From Streptomyces rhizosphaerihabitans (GTDB lineage: Bacteria > Actinomycetota > Actinomycetes > Streptomycetales > Streptomycetaceae), in NCBI RefSeq assembly GCF_025399795.1, contig NZ_JAODTZ010000006.1, positions 124,001 to 188,000 of the forward strand: DNA of 64,000 bases, given 5' to 3'. A program made the translations under genes and the position numbers. Below are positions 40,859 to 51,024 of this stretch, in pieces. The notes under the pieces are model-generated. The model saw only the letters and a program-made list of their open reading frames with translations, did no database searches and had not been told where the DNA came from. Numbering within the stretch: position 1 is the stretch's first letter; every line of letters begins with the position of its first letter.

Positions 40859-42079
40859 ATGCCGGACAGTTCTGGGTGGGGACCGTCAGGGCCGTCGGGA
40901 CCGTCAGGGGGTACCCCGGGCGGCCCGTGGGGACCCTACGGGGGTGCTCCCGGTGGACCGTCGGGGCCGTACGGGGGTGCCCCGGGCGGCTGGGGCTGGA
41001 TGCCACCGCCACCGCCCAGACCAGGTGTGATCCCGCTGGCCCCGCTCGGCGTGGACCACATCCTCGGTGGCGCCTTCGCCACGATGCGCCGCTACGCGAA
41101 GCCGCTGTTCGGGCTCACCTTCGTGGGCGTCGCGGTGCTGGCGGCCCTGACCCTGGGCCTCGAATACCTCGCCTATCTCTCGACGAAGACTCAGCTGCAC
41201 CGTATGACCGAGGCGCCCCGGTCCATCGGCTGGACCGATCTGCGCGCCGTCCTGATCGCGTTCGGCGCAGCGTGGGCCATGGGCGCGGTGGTCTCGCTGG
41301 TGGCGAGTTCCTTCATCCAGGCCTCGTCCGCGGCGACCCTGCACGACGCCGTGCTCGGGCGCCGGGCCCCCGTCGGCGCCGTCTGGAAGCGCGCATGGTC
41401 GCGCACCCCGTCCGTGCTCGGGGTGACGCTGCTGCTGGGCCTGGTCGTGGCGATACCGATGATTCTCCTCATCATGCTGTTCGCGCTGATGCTGGCCGCG
41501 ACCGCGAGCGGCGATCCGTTCATGTCGTTCGGTCTCTTCCTCCTGCTCCTGCTGATCGTGGTTCCGCTGATGATCTGGCTGTTCGTCCGGTTCAGCTTCG
41601 CCCCTGCCGCCGCCGTCCTGGAGGGGGCGTCCCCGGTGACGGCGATGCGCCGGTCGGCGCGACTGGTCCGCGGCACGTGGTGGCGCACGTTCGGCATCTT
41701 GCTGCTGGGCGGCCTGATCACGTTCATCGTCTCCATCGTGGTCGATATGCCGTTCAGGTTCGCGACGCCGGCCCCGCAGCCGTACGACCTGTCGACGCAG
41801 GGACCCGCGAGCGTGACGGAGATCTACGCGCAGATGCTGCCCGACCTGGGGCGCTCCCTGGTGCTCTCGACGATCGCGGGCATCTTCGTCCAGCTCTTCT
41901 CCCTGGTGTTCATGCCGCTGGTGAGCAGCCTCCTGTACATCGACCAGCGCATCCGCAGAGAGGGCCTGGCGGACGTACTGATGCGAGCTGCCGCCGTCAC
42001 GGAGCCGCCCGGAGGACCTGACACGCCCGAGGGGCCTGCCACACCCGGCGGACCGGAGGCACCCGGCTCAGTCCACTAG
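40859..42079 (+). CDS. Polytopic membrane protein with Gly/Pro-rich N terminus (DUF7544/GPDP-membrane-like)
   Basis: A 406-residue protein. The first ~55 residues are Gly-Pro-Ser/Trp-rich and disordered, with tandem GGAPGG units. About six helices follow (FGLTFVGVAVLAALTLGLEYL; AMGAVVSLVASSFIQAS; a very hydrophobic LLLGLVVAIPMILLIMLF; and a C-terminal pair). SMALVRG-like FSFAPAAAVLEGASPVTAMRRSARLVRGTWWRTF is the conserved amphipathic motif of glycerophosphodiesterase-associated membrane domains common in Streptomyces. Function unknown. It ends convergently, 12 bases into the VOC gene. Confidence 0.8.
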   Translation: MPDSSGWGPSGPSGPSGGTPGGPWGPYGGAPGGPSGPYGGAPGGWGWMPPPPPRPGVIPLAPLGVDHILGGAFATMRRYAKPLFGLTFVGVAVLAALTLGLEYLAYLSTKTQLHRMTEAPRSIGWTDLRAVLIAFGAAWAMGAVVSLVASSFIQASSAATLHDAVLGRRAPVGAVWKRAWSRTPSVLGVTLLLGLVVAIPMILLIMLFALMLAATASGDPFMSFGLFLLLLLIVVPLMIWLFVRFSFAPAAAVLEGASPVTAMRRSARLVRGTWWRTFGILLLGGLITFIVSIVVDMPFRFATPAPQPYDLSTQGPASVTEIYAQMLPDLGRSLVLSTIAGIFVQLFSLVFMPLVSSLLYIDQRIRREGLADVLMRAAAVTEPPGGPDTPEGPATPGGPEAPGSVH

Positions 42080-42433
42080 CGAGCTCTTCGGCCGCAGCAC
42101 ACAGAACTCGTTGCCCTCCGGATCGGCGAGGACGGCCCAGCTGACGTCCTCGCCCTGCCCCACGTCGGCCCGGCGGGCCCCGAGGGCGAGGATCCGCTCG
42201 ACCTCGGCGGCCTGGTCGTCCGGCGTGAGATCGATGTGGAGCCGGTTCTTGACGGTCTTGCGCTCGGCGACCGGCACGAAGCAGAGTCCGGGCAGCGCGT
42301 GCACGTCGGAGCCGATGACGATCTCGTCCTCGGCCTCGAACAGCACGCGCCAGTCGAGGACTTGACACCAGAAGCGGGCCAGCGCGGGCAGGTCGTGGGC
42401 GTCGATGACGAGGTGGTAGAGGGAGACAGCCAT
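42068..42433 (-). CDS. VOC-family (glyoxalase-like) protein
   Basis: A 121-residue vicinal-oxygen-chelate fold: YHLVIDAHDLPALARFWCQVLDW opening, RLHIDLTPDD central strand with metal His, and ADPEGNEFCVLRP closing motif. Such small proteins are glyoxalase-like enzymes or drug-binding resistance proteins. The third domain ligand pattern (H...H...E) is visible. Overlaps the convergent membrane gene by 12 bases. Confidence 0.85.
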   Translation of the reverse strand: MAVSLYHLVIDAHDLPALARFWCQVLDWRVLFEAEDEIVIGSDVHALPGLCFVPVAERKTVKNRLHIDLTPDDQAAEVERILALGARRADVGQGEDVSWAVLADPEGNEFCVLRPKSSLVD

Positions 42434-43029
42434 GAACGGCAGTCTCCCCCTGCGCCGGGAGGTCCGCCACCGCCACCGGGCACACCTGTCGGCGACCCCC
42501 TCCGGAACGGGGCTTCACCCAAGCACTCCCGGACCGCTCCGGAACCGCTCCCCGGACAGCCTCCGGATTTCCCCCCGGAGCATTCCCGGACCGGAGACAA
42601 GCGGAGGTCGGCGACAACGACAGGTCGCGCAGAATCGGACATGCCGCAGGCTGCCGCGATCCGCTGACGCCCATCAGCCGGCGCCGAGCACGGACCGCGC
42701 CCAGGACGTCGCAGGAACCCGGGACACCCGGTCCGGCACCCCGGCATCCCGCGCCGCCACCGGCGCTCACCACACCGTCATCACCGCCCGGCACCCGGCA
42801 CCCGGTGTCTGGCGGCGCCCAACTCCCGTACCTCTGTCAGCGATTGCCCGAAAACACTGCGATCAATTCCCGGTATCACTGCGGGAAAGGCCTGCTCAGA
42901 AGTCACCAGTTCCACTACTGTTTCACCAGCCGCACACCGGGTCTCCATGACCGCCCGCTCCGTGTGCCGCACCCTCCACCCCTCGCTTCGCCCCCTCGCG
43001 CGCTCGCCCTCCCCTGCTTAGGAACGCGT
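42434..43029. other. Intergenic stretch without supported gene
   Basis: Nearly 600 bases between the VOC gene start and the AbfB gene. The part from 42840 to 42960 is less GC-rich, as expected for a promoter/leader region of the downstream gene. ORFs here lack codon bias and family resemblance, and no hairpin or repeat stands out. Confidence 0.6.
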
Positions 43030-44010
43030 ATGCCAGAAGTGACGCCCGGATCCGGGCCCTACGGGCCCGACGAGCCCACCCTCTCCAGGGAGATCGTGCC
43101 CTGGCGCCCCACCCCGCACGGCGCGCCCTACCCGGTGTCGACCGACCTCGTCCCCGTGTCCCCGGCGCCCTGGGAGGCGGTCGGGCCGGGTGACGAGGGC
43201 AGGCTGCCCGGCACACGGCGGCTCTGGCTGGCCGGCGGACTCGCGGTGGCCGTGACCATCGCCGTCGTGGCCGTGATGTCCGTACAGGCGAACCGTTCTG
43301 ACGATCCATCACGGAATCTGGCGGACAACAGGACCACGGCCGACACGTCGAACCCCTTCCTTCTCGGCGCCCCCGCCGGAACGACCACGGCCCCGGCGGG
43401 CAAGAACGCCCTGGCCTCGCCGGGGACTTCACGCTCGGCCTCACCGGATTCCGCGTCAGCCGATTCCGCGTCGCGCGGTTCCGTGTCGCCCGGGCCGTCG
43501 GACCAGGGTTCCGGCAGCCGGCCCGTCCCCGGGAACTCGACGCCCGCCGCGTCCGGCACCGCTTCCGCGCCCCGGCAGGCCTCTTCGTGGAAGTCGGTCC
43601 AGTCGGTCAACTACCCCGACCGCTTCTGGCACCTGAGCGACGGTCAGGTCCGGCTCGACCCGGTGGGTTCGGGCAGCTCGGCCGCGACCCGGCGGGCCGC
43701 CAGTTTCAAGGTGGTCCGAGGACTGGCGAAGTCCTCCTGCTACTCCTTCGCCACCGCCGACGGCTCCTACCTGCGCCACCGCGACTTCCTGCTGCGCGCC
43801 GACCGCGACGACGGCTCCGCCCTCTTCCGGAAGGACGCCACCTTCTGCCCCCGCGCGTCCTCCTACTCCGGCGCCGTCATGCTGGAGGCGGTCAACTACC
43901 CGGGCCGCTTCCTGCGCCACCGCAACTTCCAGCTCCGCCTGGGGCGGCACGAACGCGGCAGGCTCTACCGGGCGGACTCGGCGTTCCGCCTGGTGCGGGG
44001 CTGGGCCTGA
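43030..44010 (+). CDS. Membrane-anchored AbfB-domain protein
   Basis: A 326-residue protein: cytoplasmic Pro-rich ~70 residues, one transmembrane helix (LWLAGGLAVAVTIAVVAVMSV), a Ser/Ala-rich extracellular linker of about 100 residues, then an AbfB (CBM42-like beta-trefoil) domain: SVNYPDRFWHLSDGQVRLDPV, CYSFATADGSYLRHRDFLLRA, EAVNYPGRFLRHRNFQLRL. AGGAA lies upstream of ATG. AbfB domains bind arabinofuranose side chains; there is no catalytic domain, so this is a surface binding protein. Confidence 0.82.
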   Translation: MPEVTPGSGPYGPDEPTLSREIVPWRPTPHGAPYPVSTDLVPVSPAPWEAVGPGDEGRLPGTRRLWLAGGLAVAVTIAVVAVMSVQANRSDDPSRNLADNRTTADTSNPFLLGAPAGTTTAPAGKNALASPGTSRSASPDSASADSASRGSVSPGPSDQGSGSRPVPGNSTPAASGTASAPRQASSWKSVQSVNYPDRFWHLSDGQVRLDPVGSGSSAATRRAASFKVVRGLAKSSCYSFATADGSYLRHRDFLLRADRDDGSALFRKDATFCPRASSYSGAVMLEAVNYPGRFLRHRNFQLRLGRHERGRLYRADSAFRLVRGWA

Positions 44011-44036
44011 GACCCGCGCGTCCCCGAGGAAACGCG

Positions 44037-44066
44037 ATGGGGCGGCACCCGAAGGTGCCGCCCCAT
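44037..44066 (+). terminator. Terminator of the AbfB gene
   Basis: 13-bp perfect stem ATGGGGCGGCACC / GGTGCCGCCCCAT with CGAA loop, 27 bases after the stop. Also downstream of the suf operon on the other strand. Beyond it, 44095-44180 is a run of degenerate CGTACC/GAGGCACC repeats. Confidence 0.75.
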
Positions 44067-44185
44067 GCGAGGTACCGAAGCGTCAAGGCCCCGAAGCGCC
44101 GGGGCACTTCAGTACCGAGGCACCGAGTCCCGACGTACCGCAGTCTCGGCGTACCCGCGTACCCGCGTACCGGCGGGCCGAAGAC

Positions 44186-44623
44186 TCAGACGTTGAAGCC
44201 GAGCGCGCGAAGCTGCTCGCGACCGTCGTCCGTGATCTTGTCCGGGCCCCACGGCGGCATCCAGACCCAGTTGATGCGCAGCTCGTTGACAAGGCCGTCC
44301 GTGGCGGACTTGGCCTGGTCCTCGATGACATCGGTGAGCGGACAGGCCGCGGACGTCAGGGTCATGTCGATCGTCGCGATGTTCGCGTCGTCGATGTGAA
44401 CGCCGTAGATGAGGCCGAGGTTGACGACGTCGATGCCCAGCTCGGGGTCGACGACGTCGTAGAGCGCCTCGCGGACCTCTTCCTCGGAGGCCGGCTTCGT
44501 CGTCAGGCTCCCGCCCGACGCCACAGCGGTCTCGCCGGACGCCACAGCGGTCTCGCTCGCCGCCACGACGGAATCCTCCGACGTCACAGCGGTCTCGTCC
44601 GATGTCACAGTGTTCTCGCTCAT
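44186..44623 (-). CDS. sufT: DUF59/MIP18-family Fe-S assembly protein (SufT-like) with repeat N terminus
   Basis: A 145-residue member of the DUF59 family that helps Fe-S protein maturation. The domain (about residues 45-140) has EEVREALYDVVDPELGIDVVNLGLIYGV, TLTSAACPLTD (conserved reactive Cys) and WVWMPPWGPDKI. The first ~40 residues are five imperfect copies of S(E/G)(D/E)TAV(T/A)S, unusual for the family. ATGA overlap with sufU; last gene of the suf operon. ATG 44623 has a GAGAGGAAG ribosome site. Confidence 0.88.
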   Translation of the reverse strand: MSENTVTSDETAVTSEDSVVAASETAVASGETAVASGGSLTTKPASEEEVREALYDVVDPELGIDVVNLGLIYGVHIDDANIATIDMTLTSAACPLTDVIEDQAKSATDGLVNELRINWVWMPPWGPDKITDDGREQLRALGFNV

Positions 44624-45084
44624 GCCGTCTTCCTCTCGGCGCTCTCGCCCAGAGCCTGGGCCGTCGCGTCCTTCCACGCCATCCAGCTGAGGAGGGCGCA
44701 CTTGACCCGGGCCGGGTACTTGGAGACACCGGCGAACGCGACCGCGTCCTCCAGCACCTCCTCCATCGCGTCGTCGGGCTCGATCCGGCCCTTGGACTGC
44801 ATCAGCTCCAGGAAGGTCTCCTGGATCTTCTGCGCGTCGGACACGTCCTTGCCGACCAGGAGGTCATTCAGTACGGAGGCCGAGGCCTGGCTGATCGAGC
44901 AGCCCTGGCCCTCGTACGAGATGTCCTCGATCCGCTCTCCGTCGTACTTCACGCGCAGGGTGATCTCGTCACCGCACGTGGGATTGACGTGGTGCACCTC
45001 GGCGTCGCCGTCCCGGAGACCGCGCCCGTGCGGGTGCTTGTAGTGGTCCAGGATGACTTCCTGGTACATCGAATCCAGCTTCAC
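44620..45084 (-). CDS. sufU: Zinc-dependent sulfurtransferase scaffold
   Basis: A 154-residue SufU that accepts persulfide sulfur from SufS by zinc-ligand exchange. Zinc ligands are visible: C and D in NPTCGDEITLRV, C in GQGCSISQASAS and C in RVKCALLSWMAW. The GxG insertion typical of SufU relative to IscU is present (helical stretch KDVSDAQKIQETFLEL). It follows sufS after a 16-base gap and overlaps the DUF59 gene. Confidence 0.93.
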   Translation of the reverse strand: MKLDSMYQEVILDHYKHPHGRGLRDGDAEVHHVNPTCGDEITLRVKYDGERIEDISYEGQGCSISQASASVLNDLLVGKDVSDAQKIQETFLELMQSKGRIEPDDAMEEVLEDAVAFAGVSKYPARVKCALLSWMAWKDATAQALGESAERKTA

Positions 45085-45100
45085 GTTCCCAGCCAGCCCC

Positions 45101-46353
45101 TCAGCCGAAGAAGTTCCGTACGTGCTCCAGGCCGTCGATCAGAGCGTCGATCTCGGACGGCGTGGAGTACAGATAGAACGACGCCCGCGTGGTCGCAGGA
45201 ATTCCGTACCGCAGGCAGACCGGACGGGCGCAGTGGTGACCGACCCGGACCGCGATGCCCTGCTCGTCGAGAACCTGGCCCACGTCGTGCGGGTGGATGT
45301 CGCCCAGCGTGAACGAGATCGCGGCGCCGCGGTCCTCGGCCGTGGTGGGGCCGATGATCCGGAGGTCGGGGACCTCCGCGAGCCGCTTCACCGCGTACTC
45401 GGTGAGCGCGTGCTCGTGGGCGAGGATCTTGTCCATGCCGATCGCGGAGAGATAGTCGATCGCCGCGCCCAGACCGACCGCCTGCGCGATCGGCGGGGTG
45501 CCCGCCTCGAACTTGTGCGGGGCCGGGGCGTACGTCGACGAGTGCATCGACACGGTCTCGATCATCTCGCCGCCGCCGAGGAACGGCGGAAGGTCCTCCA
45601 GGAGTTCCTGGCGGCCCCAGAGGATGCCGATGCCGGTCGGGCCGCACATCTTGTGGCCGGTGAAGGCCACGAAGTCGGCCTGGAGGGCCTGGACGTCGAG
45701 CGGCATGTGCGGCGCGGCCTGCGACGCGTCGATCAGCACCAGGGCGCCGACCTCCTGGGCGCGGCGCACTATCGCCTCGACCGGGTTCACGGTGCCCAGG
45801 ATGTTCGACACCAGCACGAAGGAGACGATCTTCGTCTTCTCGGTGATGATCTCGTCGATGTTCGACAGGTCGAGACGGCCGTCGTCGGTGAGGCCGAACC
45901 ACTTCAGCTTCGCGCCGGTGCGCTGCGACAGCAGCTGCCACGGAACGATGTTGGAGTGGTGCTCCATCTCCGTGATGACGATCTCGGTCTCGTGGTCGAC
46001 GCGGTAGGGCTCGTCGGCCCAGCCCAGCATGTTGGCCACGAGGTTGAGCGACTCGGAGGCGTTCTTGGTGAAGATCACCTCGTCGCGGCTCGGCGCGTTG
46101 ATGAACGCGGCGACCTTGTCGCGCGCGCCCTCGTACAGCGCCGTGGCCTCCTCGGCGAGCACATGCACACCGCGGTGGACGTTGGCGTTGTAGCGCTCGT
46201 AGTAGCCACTGAGGGCGTCCAGTACCTGGCGCGGCTTCTGCGAGGTCGCCGCGTTGTCCAGGTACACCAGCTTCTTACCGTCGTGGACCTGGCGGTCCAG
46301 GATGGGGAAGTCCTTGCGGATCGCCTCGGTGTCGAGGAGGCCCGGCAGCTGTG

Positions 46354-46357
<4 letters not shown>
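45101..46357 (-). CDS. sufS: Cysteine desulfurase
   Basis: A 418-residue PLP enzyme supplying sulfur for Fe-S clusters (group II). It has the N-terminal LDNAATSQKP, PLP-lysine in FTGHKMCGPTGIG, D in LVLIDASQAAPHMPLDV and the catalytic cysteine in RVGHHCARPVCLRYG. GTG start overlaps the sufC stop (GTGA), which links ATPase and desulfurase translation. Its partner acceptor sufU follows directly. Confidence 0.94.
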
Positions 46358-47127
<770 letters not shown>

Positions 47128-47134
47128 GGGTTCC

Positions 47135-47458
47135 TCAGGACTCCTGGTTGAGGGAGACGAGCACGTCGTCCCCTTCGATCTGTACGGGGTATACGGGGAC
47201 GGGGCGCGTCGCGGGAAGGCCGGACGGCTTGCCGGTGCGGAGGTCGAACGCGGAACCGTGCAGCCAGCATTCGATCTGACAGTCCTCCACCTCGCCCTCG
47301 GAGAGCGAGACGTTCGCGTGCGAGCAGATGTCGTTGATCGCGAACACCTCCCCCTCGGTCTTCACGACCGAGACCGGCGTGCCGTCGAGTTCCACCCTTT
47401 TCGGGGTGTTCTCCTCCAGCTCGCTCAGCCCACAGACGCGCACGAAGGTGCCGGGCAT
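47135..47458 (-). CDS. Rieske-type [2Fe-2S] ferredoxin in the suf operon
   Basis: A 107-residue NirD/bacterial-dioxygenase-type Rieske protein. Cluster ligands: C-x-H in DICSHANVSL and C-x2-H in CQIECWLHGSAFD. Its ATG shares a base with the sufD stop. Actinobacterial suf operons often carry this gene between sufD and sufC; it may pass electrons during assembly or act as a cluster carrier. Confidence 0.9.
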   Translation of the reverse strand: MPGTFVRVCGLSELEENTPKRVELDGTPVSVVKTEGEVFAINDICSHANVSLSEGEVEDCQIECWLHGSAFDLRTGKPSGLPATRPVPVYPVQIEGDDVLVSLNQES

Positions 47459-48639
47459 CAGAGCGACGCCTCCAGCTCCTCGTCGATCTTCACGAGAAGG
47501 CGCTCTTCGATGTCGTCGACGCCGATCTGCTGGACCAGCTCGGCGAAGAAGCCGCGGACCACCAGACGGCGGGCCTCGCCGGCCGGGATGCCGCGGGCCA
47601 TCAGGTAGAAGAGCTGCTCGTCGTCGAAGCGGCCGGTCGCGGAGGCGTGGCCGGCGCCGACGATCTCGCCGGTCTCGATCTCCAGGTTCGGCACGGAGTC
47701 GACGCGGGCACCGTCGGTCAGAACCAGGTTGCGGTTCATCTCGTAGGTGTCCGTGCCCTCGGCCTTGGCCTCGATGAGGACGTCGCCGATCCAGACCGCG
47801 TGCGCCCCCTCGCCCTGGAGCGCGCCCTTGTAGGCGACGTTCGACTTGCAGTGCGGGGTGTTGTGGTCGACCAGGAGGCGGTGCTCCTGGTGCTGGCCCG
47901 CGTCCGTGAAGTACAGGCCGAAGAGCTCGGCCTCGCCACCGGTGCCCGCGTAGGTGACGCGCGGGTGGAGGCGTACGAGGTCGCCGCCGAAGGTGACCAC
48001 GAACGACTTGAAGGTGGCGTCGCGGCCGATCAGCGCGTTGTGCTGGCCGACGTGGACCGCCTTGTCGTCCCAGTCCTGGACGGAGACGACGGTCAGCTTG
48101 GCGCCGTCGCCGAGGACGTAGTCGACGTTGGCGGCGAGGACCGCGTCACCGGTGTGGTCGATGACGACGACGGCCTCGGCGAAGGCTCCCAGTTCGACGA
48201 CCTGGTGGCCGTAGGCGACCCCGCCCTGGCCGTGCACGGCGATCCGGATGGGCTCGGTGAGCACCGTCTCCTTGGGGACGGTGACGACACCGGCCTTCTC
48301 GAAGGCCGAGTACGCCTGGGCGGCGACGCGGTCCACCGGGGTGCCGGCCTTTCCGATCCGCACGTCGTCGCGGGTGACCGTCTCGACGGTGACGCCCTCG
48401 GGGGCCTCGACGTCGATCCGTACGCCTTCGCCGGTGGCGACGGCGGTGCCGTCGTGCAGCCCGCGCAGGCGCTCCAGCGGGGTGAAGCGCCATTCCTCCT
48501 CGCGGCCGTGGGGGACCGGGAAGTCCGCCACGTCGAAGGACGGGGGCGCGCTCATGCGCGTGGCGACGGTCGACTCGGCGGCCACCGCGATCTGGCCCGC
48601 GGTGGTGGAGCCCACGGGGATATTTTGAGCCTCAGCCAT
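47458..48639 (-). CDS. sufD: Fe-S assembly scaffold subunit SufD
   Basis: A 393-residue right-handed beta-helix scaffold subunit. The C-terminal UPF0051 core is clear: GTGGEAELFGLYFTDAGQHQEHRLLVDHNTPHCKSNVAYKGAL, including the SufD-conserved histidine, then SVPNLEIETGEIVGAGHASATGRFDDEQLFYLMARGIP. The N terminus is poorly conserved, as usual. It pairs with SufB and SufC. 62-base gap from sufB holds a small spacer. Confidence 0.93.
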   Translation of the reverse strand: MAEAQNIPVGSTTAGQIAVAAESTVATRMSAPPSFDVADFPVPHGREEEWRFTPLERLRGLHDGTAVATGEGVRIDVEAPEGVTVETVTRDDVRIGKAGTPVDRVAAQAYSAFEKAGVVTVPKETVLTEPIRIAVHGQGGVAYGHQVVELGAFAEAVVVIDHTGDAVLAANVDYVLGDGAKLTVVSVQDWDDKAVHVGQHNALIGRDATFKSFVVTFGGDLVRLHPRVTYAGTGGEAELFGLYFTDAGQHQEHRLLVDHNTPHCKSNVAYKGALQGEGAHAVWIGDVLIEAKAEGTDTYEMNRNLVLTDGARVDSVPNLEIETGEIVGAGHASATGRFDDEQLFYLMARGIPAGEARRLVVRGFFAELVQQIGVDDIEERLLVKIDEELEASL

Positions 48640-48701
48640 GGCTGTCGGTCTGCTCTCTTCCTACGTCAGAATTCGCTAGCTGCTGGTGCGGAGGACGGTT
48701 G

Positions 48702-50123
48702 TCAGCCGACCGCGCCTTCCATCTGCAGCTCGATCAGCCGGTTGAGCTCAAGGGCGTACTCCATGGGCAGCTCCTTGGCGATCGGCTCGACGAAGCCGCG
48801 CACGATCATCGCCATCGCCTCGAACTCGGTCAGACCGCGGCTCATCAGGTAGAAGAGCTGGTCGTCGGAGACCTTGGAGACGGTCGCCTCGTGGCCCATG
48901 GACACGTCGTCCTCGCGGACGTCCACGTACGGGTACGTGTCCGAGCGGGAGATGGTGTCGACGAGCAGCGCGTCGCACAGCACGTTCGACTTGGAGCCGT
49001 GGGCGCCCTCGCCGATCTCGACGAGACCGCGGTAGGACGTACGGCCGCCACCGCGTGCCACCGACTTCGACACGATGTTCGAGGAGGTGTTCGGCGCCAT
49101 GTGGACCATCTTGGAGCCGGCGTCCTGGTGCTGCCCCTCGCCCGCGAAGGCGATGGACAGGGTCTCGCCCTTGGCGTGCTCGCCCATCAGGTAGACGGCC
49201 GGGTACTTCATGGTGACCTTGGAACCGATGTTGCCGTCGATCCACTCCATGGTCGCGCCCTCGTACGCCACGGCGCGCTTGGTGACCAGGTTGTAGACGT
49301 TGTTCGACCAGTTCTGGATCGTCGTGTAGCGGCAGCGGCCGCCCTTCTTCACGATGATCTCGACCACCGCGGAGTGCAGGGAGTCCGAGGAGTAGATCGG
49401 CGCCGTACAACCCTCGACGTAGTGCACGTAGGCACCCTCGTCGACGATGATCAGGGTCCGCTCGAACTGGCCCATGTTCTCCGTGTTGATACGGAAGTAG
49501 GCCTGGAGCGGAATCTCGACGTGCACACCCTTCGGCACGTAGATGAACGAGCCGCCGGACCACACCGCGGAGTTCAGCGAAGCGAACTTGTTGTCACCCA
49601 CCGGGATGACGGTGCCGAAGTACTCCTTGAAGAGCTCCGGGTGCTCCTTGAGCGCCGTGTCGGTGTCCATGAAGATGACACCCTGCGCCTCGAGCTCTTC
49701 ATTGATCTGGTGGTAGACGACCTCGGACTCGTACTGGGCCGCGACACCGGCGACGAGGCGCTGCTTCTCCGCCTCGGGGATGCCGAGCTTGTCGTACGTG
49801 TTCTTGATGTCCTCGGGCAGGTCCTCCCAGGACTCCGCCTGCTTCTCCGTGGAGCGCACGAAGTACTTGATGTTGTCGAAGTCGATGCCCGACAGGTCGG
49901 AACCCCAGTTGGGCATGGGCTTCTTCTCGAAGAGGCGCAGGCCCTTGAGACGGAGCTTGGTCATCCACTCCGGCTCGCTCTTCTTCCCGGAGATGTCGCG
50001 GACGACGTCCTCGTTGATGCCGCGCTTGGCAGAGGCACCGGCCGTGTCGGAGTCGGCCCAGCCGTATTCGTACTTGCCCAGGCCATCGAGTTCGGGGTGG
50101 GCAGTCTCCGTGGGGAGCGTCAT
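48702..50123 (-). CDS. sufB: Fe-S assembly scaffold subunit SufB
   Basis: A 473-residue scaffold subunit that builds the nascent cluster. N-terminal [13 protein letters not shown] and the helix region ([21 protein letters not shown]) precede the beta-helix: [27 protein letters not shown] (cysteine core), [23 protein letters not shown] and [23 protein letters not shown]. It overlaps the sufR stop (ATGA), so it is translated with the regulator. Confidence 0.94.
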   Translation of the reverse strand: MTLPTETAHPELDGLGKYEYGWADSDTAGASAKRGINEDVVRDISGKKSEPEWMTKLRLKGLRLFEKKPMPNWGSDLSGIDFDNIKYFVRSTEKQAESWEDLPEDIKNTYDKLGIPEAEKQRLVAGVAAQYESEVVYHQINEELEAQGVIFMDTDTALKEHPELFKEYFGTVIPVGDNKFASLNSAVWSGGSFIYVPKGVHVEIPLQAYFRINTENMGQFERTLIIVDEGAYVHYVEGCTAPIYSSDSLHSAVVEIIVKKGGRCRYTTIQNWSNNVYNLVTKRAVAYEGATMEWIDGNIGSKVTMKYPAVYLMGEHAKGETLSIAFAGEGQHQDAGSKMVHMAPNTSSNIVSKSVARGGGRTSYRGLVEIGEGAHGSKSNVLCDALLVDTISRSDTYPYVDVREDDVSMGHEATVSKVSDDQLFYLMSRGLTEFEAMAMIVRGFVEPIAKELPMEYALELNRLIELQMEGAVG

Positions 50124-50863
50124 GCGGGGTTCCTCCCGGCCGTGCTTGCAGATGCGTTATGGGTGGTTTGCGAAATCTTGGGGATGAACGTCGTGCACAC
50201 CCCGTCGCCGTGGGCGATGGTGGCCAGCCGCTGGACATGCGTGCCGAGCAGCTGGGAGAAGAACTCCGTCTCCGCCTCGCACAGCTGCGGGAACCGCTCG
50301 GCGACATGCGCGACCGGGCAGTGGTGCTGGCAGAGCTGCTCGCCGACCGGTGCGCTGCGCGCCGTGGCAGCGTACCCGTCGGCACTCAGCGCCTTGGCCA
50401 GCGCTTCCGTGCGCTCCTCGGGGGTCGCGGCCTCGATGGCCTCGCGGTACGCCCCGGCCTGCGCGGCGATCCGGGCGCGGGCGAAGGAGAGGATCGCCTC
50501 GTCCCCGCCCTCGCGTTCGGCGATCCAGCGCAGGGCGTCCTCGGCGAGCTTGTCGTAGGACTGGTCGAAGGCGTCCCGGCCGCAGTCGGTCAGGGCGAAC
50601 ACCTTGGCGGGTCGGCCGCGCGTACGCGCTCCGTAGATCCGCTGCTCACGTGCCTCCACGACGTCGTCGGCGACGAGCGCGTCGAGATGGCGGCGCACGG
50701 CGGCCTGGGTCAGCCCCAGGCGGCCCGCCAGGTCGGCGACGGTCGACGGGCCGTGGTCCAGGACGGACCGCACGACCCGGTTGCGCGTCGAGCGCTCACC
50801 GGTCGCGAGTTCCTCCTGCGGGGCCCCCGTGGGGGTCTCCCGAGCCTCGCCAACGTATTTCAC
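50120..50863 (-). CDS. sufR: SufR-type Fe-S-sensing repressor of the suf operon
   Basis: A 247-residue regulator. Winged helix: [44 protein letters not shown]. The Fe-S ligands near the C terminus are [23 protein letters not shown], with several Cys at the SufR-typical spacing. It is the first gene of the operon; sufB follows with ATGA overlap. GTG 50863 is the start: no ribosome site precedes it and the start codon lies inside the CAAC-N6-GTTG dyad, so the mRNA may be leaderless. Confidence 0.92.
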   Translation of the reverse strand: MKYVGEARETPTGAPQEELATGERSTRNRVVRSVLDHGPSTVADLAGRLGLTQAAVRRHLDALVADDVVEAREQRIYGARTRGRPAKVFALTDCGRDAFDQSYDKLAEDALRWIAEREGGDEAILSFARARIAAQAGAYREAIEAATPEERTEALAKALSADGYAATARSAPVGEQLCQHHCPVAHVAERFPQLCEAETEFFSQLLGTHVQRLATIAHGDGVCTTFIPKISQTTHNASASTAGRNPA

Positions 50864-50876
50864 AACACCATTGTTG
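50863..50876. promoter_or_regulatory. SufR operator (CAAC-N6-GTTG) over the sufR start
   Basis: CAACACCATTGTTG, with its first base shared with the sufR GTG codon. The same CAAC-N6-GTTG pattern is the known SufR site in cyanobacteria. Binding here would cover the transcription start and give direct autorepression by holo-SufR. Confidence 0.7.
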
Positions 50877-50935
50877 CGTAATTCCTCAGGGCCTGACAAG
50901 CCGCACCCTCCGGGGCGGGCGGTGCACTGCATCAC

Positions 50936-50949
50936 TTAGGTATACCTAA
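50936..50949. promoter_or_regulatory. TTAGGTATACCTAA palindrome between sufR and the AAC gene
   Basis: A perfect 14-bp AT-rich palindrome, 73 bases before the sufR start and 76 before the AAC start. Its arms (TTAGGT/ACCTAA) equal the outer arms of DtxR-family iron boxes (DmdR), but the centre is 5 bases shorter, so binding is doubtful. It may instead be a divergent promoter element. Confidence 0.4.
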
Positions 50950-51024
50950 CGTGACCTGGGCGAACGATCTTTGATCGATCAACTCGGTGGCGTACGGACC
51001 GTCTCTCGGGGAGACTTCCGGACC

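Noticed and set aside
42805..43029. N-terminal extension of the AbfB-domain protein
   Set aside because: The extension lacks coding bias and a ribosome site, whereas ATG 43030 has AGGAA and a sensible membrane topology.
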